Shown here: piece after piece, positions 31,896 to 37,390 of the stretch
Layout of the letters: every line of letters starts with the position of its first letter
How positions within the stretch are numbered: the stretch's first letter is position 1
Assembly: GCF_014199685.1 (NCBI RefSeq)
Contig: NZ_JACHNZ010000038.1
Location: 1-37,390, forward strand
DNA length: 37,390 nt
From: Sphingosinicella soli
GTDB taxonomy: Bacteria > Pseudomonadota > Alphaproteobacteria > Sphingomonadales > Sphingomonadaceae
Reading direction: 5' to 3'
Made by a program: the position numbers and the translations under genes
Notes under the pieces: generated by a model
Databases searched by the model: none
What the model was told of the DNA's origin: nothing
The model's input: the letters and a program-made list of their open reading frames with translations, nothing else

Positions 31896-33119
31896 ATGAC
31901 CGATGATTTCCGCCGTCTTTGGGAGCAACAAGAAGCGCTGCGTCGAATGATGGACCCTTTGGGCGACCTGCGGCGACATATCGATCCGCTGCACGATGCC
32001 TACAATGGGCTAGGAATCGGTTCGGCAACAATGGACTTCATCCGACAGGAAGAAGAACGCCGCAAAATGCTTGCCGATCTCGCGGATGTCGGCGGCGTCG
32101 CCAAGATCACCCAAGACTTCGAGCGACAGCGCAAGCTGCTTGAAGGGCCGGTCGAAGAGGCAAGACGCTTGGGCTTGTTCGATCCTAACTCGGATATCCG
32201 TAAATCTATCAGCGCAACTATGGAAGCGCAGCAGGCCTATGAACGCTTGTTCAGGCTTCCAGAGACCATGGAACTCGGCCGGATCGCCCACGAGACTATG
32301 GAGCGGGCCAGCCTCGCGCGCATTGTGCTCGGAACTGAGGATCGACTGCAAGCGGCTATGGCGTCCATGCGGTCACCCTGGCTCCAGATCGAGGAAAGCC
32401 TGGTGTCGGCCAAGGCGTTCTCCGAGATCGTAGCGATGGGCCGCGGTATCGAGAGTCGCCCCGCGTTCGATCATATTTTTGCCTCAGCGCTGCGGCCTGG
32501 GCTCGGCGATTGGCGCGACCTGCTGACGCCGACACCCGAGCAGTTGATCGACCCCGTGCTGCGTTCCGGTTTCTATGTGGAGCGGGGCTTCGATCCCGAT
32601 CTTACCGATTTCACGCCTACGGCTTTCGATGAAAGCCTGCGGATCGCTGGTCTGCGGGAACCAGAGGCGACCGAGGCCCCCGACGAGCAGGAGGATGGCT
32701 TCGTCCGTGCCAAGGAGGCGTTCGATCAACTGCAACGCTTCGAAGTCGCGCTCCGTCGCTTCATCGAACGTGTGATGCAGGCCGCTTTTGGCGACGATTG
32801 GATGAAGCGGCAGCTGCCCGCCAACATGCTCGACGCTTGGATCGATAAGCGAGATAAAGCAGTGAAGGCCGGATATTCCGAGCAACCGCTAATCGACTAT
32901 GCGGATTTCACCGACTATCGGGCGATCATCGAACGTAAGGACAACTGGAACGCGGTATTCAAGCCGGTGTTCGGACGCGCAGAGGATGTGCGGGAATCCT
33001 TCCAGCGCCTGTTCCCTGTCCGCATTACGACCATGCACGCCCGTCTCATCACGAGGGACGACGAACTGCTTCTGCTGGTCGAGACGAAGCGCGTCCTGAA
33101 GGCGATCCGAGGTCAGTAA
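31896..33119 (+). CDS. Swt1-type HEPN domain protein, putative RNase
   Basis: A 407-aa protein. The C-terminal ~120 residues match the Swt1-like HEPN pattern: LRRFIERVMQAAFGDDWMKRQLP, LIDYADFTDYRAIIERKDNWNAVFKPVFG, and LFPVRITTMHARL with the HEPN catalytic RxxxxH (Arg376, His381). The first ~280 residues are helical and charged, probably coiled-coil or sensor, with no family I recognise (FIRQEEERRKMLADLADVGG; ITQDFERQRKLLEGPVEEARRLG). The ATG at 31896 has GAGG 6 bp upstream; the frame is open to 31866. HEPN RNases cleave tRNA or mRNA in toxin-antitoxin and abortive-infection systems. It stands between the IetAS-like and Hachiman-like systems and ends directly against the helicase gene, stop to stop. 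Confidence 0.75.
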   Translation: MTDDFRRLWEQQEALRRMMDPLGDLRRHIDPLHDAYNGLGIGSATMDFIRQEEERRKMLADLADVGGVAKITQDFERQRKLLEGPVEEARRLGLFDPNSDIRKSISATMEAQQAYERLFRLPETMELGRIAHETMERASLARIVLGTEDRLQAAMASMRSPWLQIEESLVSAKAFSEIVAMGRGIESRPAFDHIFASALRPGLGDWRDLLTPTPEQLIDPVLRSGFYVERGFDPDLTDFTPTAFDESLRIAGLREPEATEAPDEQEDGFVRAKEAFDQLQRFEVALRRFIERVMQAAFGDDWMKRQLPANMLDAWIDKRDKAVKAGYSEQPLIDYADFTDYRAIIERKDNWNAVFKPVFGRAEDVRESFQRLFPVRITTMHARLITRDDELLLLVETKRVLKAIRGQ

Positions 33120-36100
33120 TCAACGGTGGGGCAGATACGGCTCGCCGATGACGACCGATACGGCCACCAGAAGCTCAAATTGGAACAAGGCGGGTTTCTC
33201 GGTCCAGTCACTTGGCTTTACGCTCCGCGCCACCTCATAACCGGCGGGGTCGAGCCAGACGATCGCGTCCACCTCCACAAGCGGCAATACAACCAGTCGC
33301 TGCTGCCGATACGCCTCGATGGGACGAACGCACTCCACTTCGATCGCGATTGTTGCTGTGCCTGTACGCCCTGCGCGAACGGGTTGCCTAGCTTCCACCC
33401 ATGCACGGATTGTCCGAGGGTCGAGAAGCGCGTTGGCATCTTCGCCCGCCGGACGACCTTCGTAATAGGCTTTCGCATCCAGCTCCGCCTGCGGACGATC
33501 AACCGCATCACCGCGCGCGAGCAGGAAAGCCGCTACCGGATCGAGTGTGCCCCAACTGATAAGCTCTTTCAGCCAGAACCCGATCCACGGCAAACCGCTC
33601 ATTGGCCAGTCGGCTATTTCCAGCGCGCGAATGGGCTGTCCGTCATCCGTCGTATCCAGCAACAGGCCGATGACACTGCCGAGTCCCCAAGTGCCGCGAT
33701 AGATGAAGTTATTCGCTACAAAGGCATACCAGTTCGTAATCTCATTGGGGCGGGGCTGTCGCGCCAGCGTCGATTTGGCCAGCCACCACCGCAGCAGCAT
33801 GGGCCAGTCGTCGAAATTTTTCTTCCGACCAAGTTTCGATTCGATCGCAAAAACCGGAATTTCGGACAGGAATGCCAGCACGTCGCGGATGAAGACGAAT
33901 TGCTCCTCGACGGTCCACCGCGCATAATCGGCGCCTTGCGAAAGCTTGACGCGGATTGCCTCCGCTCGGTCCAGCAACAGCTTTGCAGATCGGGGCGTCA
34001 GGCTCGTCTTATATAGACGTCGGCGCGCATCGGCATCGGGATACTGGGCCTTGATCGCTCTGCCACGCGCCAGCCAGACCGTCGCCAGATGCGCCTCACC
34101 ATGCGAAGCCGCATGGGCATAGGTGCGTCGCCAAATCTTGGCCAATTCCGCTTCGAGCTCGGCAGCGTCGAGTTCGATACCCTTGAGTTCCTCGACCTCC
34201 TGGATCGCCGCGATCAGAAATGCGTCCAGTGAATCGAGATAATCATGGCTGGATGGCGGGTATGCAGCCTGCTCAGTGACAGCCGTTTGCTCAAGCCAGG
34301 CGATGAATTCAGCCTCGGTTCCCCCGCCCACCACCGCTCTCCACGCACGCTCCAGTTCGCGAAGCAGGTGGGCCAGCGGACTCGACGCCTGATCGTCCGG
34401 GATTAGATCGCCCACCGCTGCGGTCGCAGCCTCTAGTTGGGCGACCAGGCTCTCGTAGCCGTTCCACTGTCGGTTATAAGTTGGCACGATCTGGCCGAAC
34501 CGGTTCTCGTAGGTGCGCTCGGGCAGAACGACGAGTGCGCTGCCTTCTGTCGCAACACCGGGGCGCCCCGCGCGCCCGATCAGATTGCTGAACTCCTGCA
34601 ACGGCAGTTCGCCGTTACTTCTGAAGACGCTGGGGATCAGCAGGAAGTTGACTGGAATGTTGACCCCCTCCGACAGGGTCGATGTGGCGATGATGACTCG
34701 AACATAGCCATGATCAATAACGGTCTTCAGCCGCCGGGCGAGGAGGCCCGGCATCTTGCCGTGATGCACCACGATACCGCGCGCCAGCAGCCGATACTCG
34801 ACGGACTCCGCTGTAAAATAGTCGATGGCGGTCGCCAGGCATCGTGCCCAAATCTCGTTACCCTCCTCAATCGACCAATAGTCGGGAAGTGCGATAGCCT
34901 GCCAATTGTCCAGGAGATCGGCGCACGTCGCGGCAAACGTGTCGATATTCTGTGTGAGCGAAATCAGGACTGAAGGCGTTGAGCCGTCCGGGCGTTTTGC
35001 CGCCAGGTTAAGCGCGGCCCATAGCGTTGGCGCGCGCATCCGAACCTCAGGTCCATCCTCCGGATTCATACCCCCCGGAACGGCGGGGAATGGGTCGGGT
35101 ACGAACGGCGAGTCGTCCCGTCGCTCGTCGTCAAACTTCAGTGAATGCCCATCCATCAGGCTGTAACGGATCGCGAACTGGCCGGTGGGGCGTACCTCGA
35201 GACGACCCAGCATCTGCCGTGTGCTGCGATAGGCCGAACTTGTCGGTATCGCATCGGGCGCATCGGAGACCCAACGGGCCAACGCAGGCGCCGCCCGTGC
35301 CGCGACCGCAGACAGCGCGACAATGCGGAAATCGTGATCTTCCCGTGCGCGCATCAGGCGGGTGCCGAGTTGTTCGAGCCGGAAGGCACGCGATGTCCCG
35401 TCACCCAGTCCAGTCAGCCGGGCCTCGTCTTGCTCCACCATATGGGCTTCGTCGATGATGACCGTGCGAACCCGGCTGAGGAACAGGACGCCCAGATAGC
35501 GCAGGAGCGCATCGGCCTTCTCGAACGTGCAGATGACCACAGTTGGCTGATCGGTTTGAATCCAGGCGTCGGTTGGGCCCCAATCCACACCGCCATACAG
35601 GCCCGTGACGACAACCGGCTCCGCCGCGATCCCGCGAAGATCCTCGGCAAGACGGCCCTCTACCTCGGCCGCGAGCGCGCGGGATGGCACGAGGTAGAGC
35701 ACGAGATTGCCGGCTGTGCCTCCGACCGGGGGATCAGCGAACAGACCCTGGACCGCACCAAGGGTAGCGACCGTGGTTTTCCCTGAGCCTGTTGGCGTAC
35801 ACAGCACGAACGAGCTGTTATCGCGCAGCTTCGCGATGCCAGCCGCCTGCGCCGGCCAGACAAGCGCCCGCTTGTTGGCAAACGCCGACCGCGCAAACTG
35901 CGTGAGAGCGTCACCGGCCGGGCCGCTCGACGTGAGGCGGAGCCCGTCGATCTGCGGCCATAGGCAGGTTTCGATAAAGCGTCGCGCGCTGGCAGCGGTC
36001 AGCCGCGCCAGCAGGTAGGAATAGGGATCGCGGCTATGGAGAAATCCCGAGGCGAGCGCTTCCAGCTTCACCACCGCGCGCTCGACGGGAGCATCGCCGC

Positions 36101-36683
36101 CCGTTCTAAGAAACGCGCAGATCGTCCCGACGCACATAACTATATGCTGGACGGACGCGACTTCGAGATCATTGGGATCAATGCGACCATCGGTTCGCAG
36201 CCCGCGATAATTGCTCCAGAATGTCTGCGCCGCCTGGAAAGCAGCCGGGAAGTCTGCCCGAACGAACTGGCGGAGAAGCTCGGAAAGCGGTTCGCCCTCC
36301 GGTAGCCGCCGTAGATGTCCTAACGCCATCGCCGGATAATCGGCTAACTGATAGGCGGCGGCAGCCAGCAGATGCAGCGGCGCGCCCGGCGGCTTCAACT
36401 GGGATTGCGAAAGCCATTCGATGATCTCTGCCGCGCGCTTGATCGCCGTGCGCCATGGCGAGCTAATATCCGCACTTCGCTCCAGCCACCCACTTTCCAA
36501 CAGCAACATCGCTTCGTCGAGATATCCGGCGACGTCTCCTGATCCGAAACTCGCCAACCCATCACGGCCCATGTCGCGCCGCAACCGTTGGCTGTAGAGT
36601 TTGGCTTGGCGCGCCGTCAGGGCTTGGCCCGCCAGATTCTCCCGAATTTCGCGGGCAATGGCGAGGGTAGCTGCGTTGGCCAT
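33120..36683 (-). CDS. hamB: Ski2-like DEAD/DEAH helicase, HamB-like (Hachiman)
   Basis: A 1187-aa superfamily 2 helicase. Motif I is LCTPTGSGKTTVA (about residue 295), Ia VPSRALAAEVE, II VIIDEAHMV (about 411), III LSAVAARA, V IIATSTLSEGVNIPVNFLLIP and VI LIGRAGRPG (about 704), with VHHGKMPGLLARRLK between. The GRAGRPG and STLSEGVN motifs are of the Ski2/Hel308 type. An N-terminal helical domain of about 280 residues and a C-terminal part of about 450 residues frame the core. It follows the putative nuclease gene with a single base between stop and start. A nuclease-plus-Ski2-like-helicase pair is the composition of Hachiman, in which HamB watches DNA integrity and unleashes HamA. It is longer than I recall for typical HamB proteins, so it may be a subtype. 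Confidence 0.65.
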   Translation of the reverse strand: MANAATLAIAREIRENLAGQALTARQAKLYSQRLRRDMGRDGLASFGSGDVAGYLDEAMLLLESGWLERSADISSPWRTAIKRAAEIIEWLSQSQLKPPGAPLHLLAAAAYQLADYPAMALGHLRRLPEGEPLSELLRQFVRADFPAAFQAAQTFWSNYRGLRTDGRIDPNDLEVASVQHIVMCVGTICAFLRTGGDAPVERAVVKLEALASGFLHSRDPYSYLLARLTAASARRFIETCLWPQIDGLRLTSSGPAGDALTQFARSAFANKRALVWPAQAAGIAKLRDNSSFVLCTPTGSGKTTVATLGAVQGLFADPPVGGTAGNLVLYLVPSRALAAEVEGRLAEDLRGIAAEPVVVTGLYGGVDWGPTDAWIQTDQPTVVICTFEKADALLRYLGVLFLSRVRTVIIDEAHMVEQDEARLTGLGDGTSRAFRLEQLGTRLMRAREDHDFRIVALSAVAARAAPALARWVSDAPDAIPTSSAYRSTRQMLGRLEVRPTGQFAIRYSLMDGHSLKFDDERRDDSPFVPDPFPAVPGGMNPEDGPEVRMRAPTLWAALNLAAKRPDGSTPSVLISLTQNIDTFAATCADLLDNWQAIALPDYWSIEEGNEIWARCLATAIDYFTAESVEYRLLARGIVVHHGKMPGLLARRLKTVIDHGYVRVIIATSTLSEGVNIPVNFLLIPSVFRSNGELPLQEFSNLIGRAGRPGVATEGSALVVLPERTYENRFGQIVPTYNRQWNGYESLVAQLEAATAAVGDLIPDDQASSPLAHLLRELERAWRAVVGGGTEAEFIAWLEQTAVTEQAAYPPSSHDYLDSLDAFLIAAIQEVEELKGIELDAAELEAELAKIWRRTYAHAASHGEAHLATVWLARGRAIKAQYPDADARRRLYKTSLTPRSAKLLLDRAEAIRVKLSQGADYARWTVEEQFVFIRDVLAFLSEIPVFAIESKLGRKKNFDDWPMLLRWWLAKSTLARQPRPNEITNWYAFVANNFIYRGTWGLGSVIGLLLDTTDDGQPIRALEIADWPMSGLPWIGFWLKELISWGTLDPVAAFLLARGDAVDRPQAELDAKAYYEGRPAGEDANALLDPRTIRAWVEARQPVRAGRTGTATIAIEVECVRPIEAYRQQRLVVLPLVEVDAIVWLDPAGYEVARSVKPSDWTEKPALFQFELLVAVSVVIGEPYLPHR

Positions 36684-36684
36684 C

Positions 36685-37374
36685 TCAAGCGGCCCGGTAC
36701 AATATATCGACTACAGCATCCAAGTTCTCGAATTGAAACTCCATAGCTTCGAGGTTGCGCTGTATAGTATAGGCGGGGTGAGGCGCTTCGGGAGGGAGCC
36801 AGGCAATCCGGTCAGCGGGTTGCTTGGGCGAATGACCGACAGCATAAGCGAGCCCATCGTGGCGAGCTGCCGTGCGGAAACCGTCCCTGTAGAACTGAAG
36901 CAGCGCCTGTTGCCAGGCTTGAGCTTCGGGCGTGTCATATTCCGTCAGAAGATTGATCAGTTCGCGCACGCCGCTGGGTCGGTTGCCACCGACCATAAGT
37001 TTCTCGTGGGCATCTTTCATGATGCCGGTATTGCTGACGGTGAGGCATTTGGCTTCGAGCGTCAGAATATCGGTAATCACTCCATTGGCGTCTATACGGA
37101 ACGCCAGTCCATCGTCGCCCGTCCGGCCTGGCCGCTTCTCTTTTTCAGCATCGGGTTCGTGTGCCTCACCCGCCAGGAGGCGTTCGTTGATCAGGTCGAG
37201 ATGCTGAAACTCCTGATCGTGAAAACGGAAAAGCAGCGCTGGAACCATCCAATCCGCATGGCCGATCGCTCCGAAATGCTCCACCGCGAGCACGCCTAGC
37301 TGTTTGATCCCAGGCTTTGATGGTGCATTATTCAGCCAGCAATGGAAGGATGCGCTATGGGACAGATACTCCAT
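36685..37374 (-). CDS. hamA: Putative HamA-like (DUF1837-type) nuclease effector
   Basis: A 229-aa protein as drawn; the frame stays open past the ATG at 37374 to the window edge, so the true start may lie outside. The central segment DGLAFRIDANGVITDILTLEAKCL, with Asp before and E107-x-K109, is a PD-(D/E)xK-like nuclease signature, as in HamA. It is followed by a helical part (DAHEKLM, GVRELINLLTEYDTPEAQAWQQALLQFY) and a closing RNLEAMEFQFENLDAVVDILYRAA. Coupling to the helicase (TGA-G-ATG) is the main support for a Hachiman assignment. Full-family conservation could not be tested, so the HamA name is provisional. In Hachiman the effector is held by HamB and degrades DNA upon activation. Confidence 0.5.
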   Translation of the reverse strand: MEYLSHSASFHCWLNNAPSKPGIKQLGVLAVEHFGAIGHADWMVPALLFRFHDQEFQHLDLINERLLAGEAHEPDAEKEKRPGRTGDDGLAFRIDANGVITDILTLEAKCLTVSNTGIMKDAHEKLMVGGNRPSGVRELINLLTEYDTPEAQAWQQALLQFYRDGFRTAARHDGLAYAVGHSPKQPADRIAWLPPEAPHPAYTIQRNLEAMEFQFENLDAVVDILYRAA

Positions 37375-37390
37375 GGGAGCGCCACAACGA

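Larger units (their letters stand above)
25440..37390. mobile_element. Integrated mobile defence island at tRNA-Arg (partial, left end)
   Basis: From the tRNA-Arg 3' half onwards the content changes from housekeeping genes to a large serine recombinase followed only by defence-type genes: the IetAS-like pair, the DUF3223/HEPN pair and the Hachiman-like pair. The recombinase beside a tRNA 3' end marks the left attachment site, which should lie within about 25440-25480. The right end and its duplicated tRNA piece are not in the window. The exact core of the attachment site is not determined. Confidence 0.75.

Overview
The window looks like a chromosomal segment of a high-GC alphaproteobacterium, most likely a sphingomonad. 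This is inferred from gene content: an UrcA-family secreted protein, a TonB receptor opening on an EILVTARRREE-type motif, a long-chain polyprenyl diphosphate synthase, an NDUFS4-type complex I subunit, DUF4126, and a small protein with the ESFPASDPPS motif. No species can be named from the sequence alone.

Region 1 (1-16.1 kb) is a peripheral catabolic or scavenging cluster. It starts with the C-terminal remnant of a secreted lipase-type hydrolase. It then holds a cupin-8 oxygenase and an ornithine cyclodeaminase-family gene, a TonB-dependent receptor, two penicillin-binding/beta-lactamase-fold serine hydrolases (one cut by an in-frame TAG), a secreted S33-type peptidase/hydrolase, and a TetR regulator. 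Divergent from that regulator is the run MaoC dehydratase - acyl-CoA synthetase - amidase - CMD-like protein - second TetR, followed by a convergent GPH-type MFS transporter. A 15-bp palindrome (CGATA-N3-TATCG core) occurs three times, only in intergenic DNA: upstream of the TonB receptor, between the first tetR and maoC, and upstream of the MFS gene. It probably ties outer-membrane uptake, inner-membrane transport and CoA-dependent breakdown of one imported compound into a single regulon. The substrate is not known; the hydrolases and amidase suggest an ester- or amide-containing compound.

Region 2 (16.1-25.4 kb) is ordinary chromosome with some regulatory interest. It has an UrcA-family gene preceded by three AlgR-like repeats, a LytTR response regulator with its LytS-type kinase, and a lysine/alanine/proline-rich histone-like protein with ten PGPKPK motifs. 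These are followed by mannose-6-phosphate isomerase, a NUDIX hydrolase, a DUF4126 membrane protein, a PhyH dioxygenase, tRNA-Ala(CGC), chorismate mutase, polyprenyl diphosphate synthase, the NDUFS4-like protein and tRNA-Arg(UCU).

Region 3 (about 25.44 kb to the window end) is a mobile defence island inserted at tRNA-Arg(UCU). A large serine recombinase reads antisense into the tRNA, where its stop codon lies in the anticodon loop. Behind it come small, partly degenerate ORFs, then an IetAS-type pair (AAA+ ATPase and subtilisin-like protease), a DUF3223-like protein followed by a Swt1-type HEPN protein with an RxxxxH motif, and on the opposite strand a Hachiman-like pair (putative HamA nuclease and Ski2-like HamB helicase). 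The far end of the island lies outside the window. The least described part is the DUF3223-HEPN pair, lodged between two recognisable antiphage systems.
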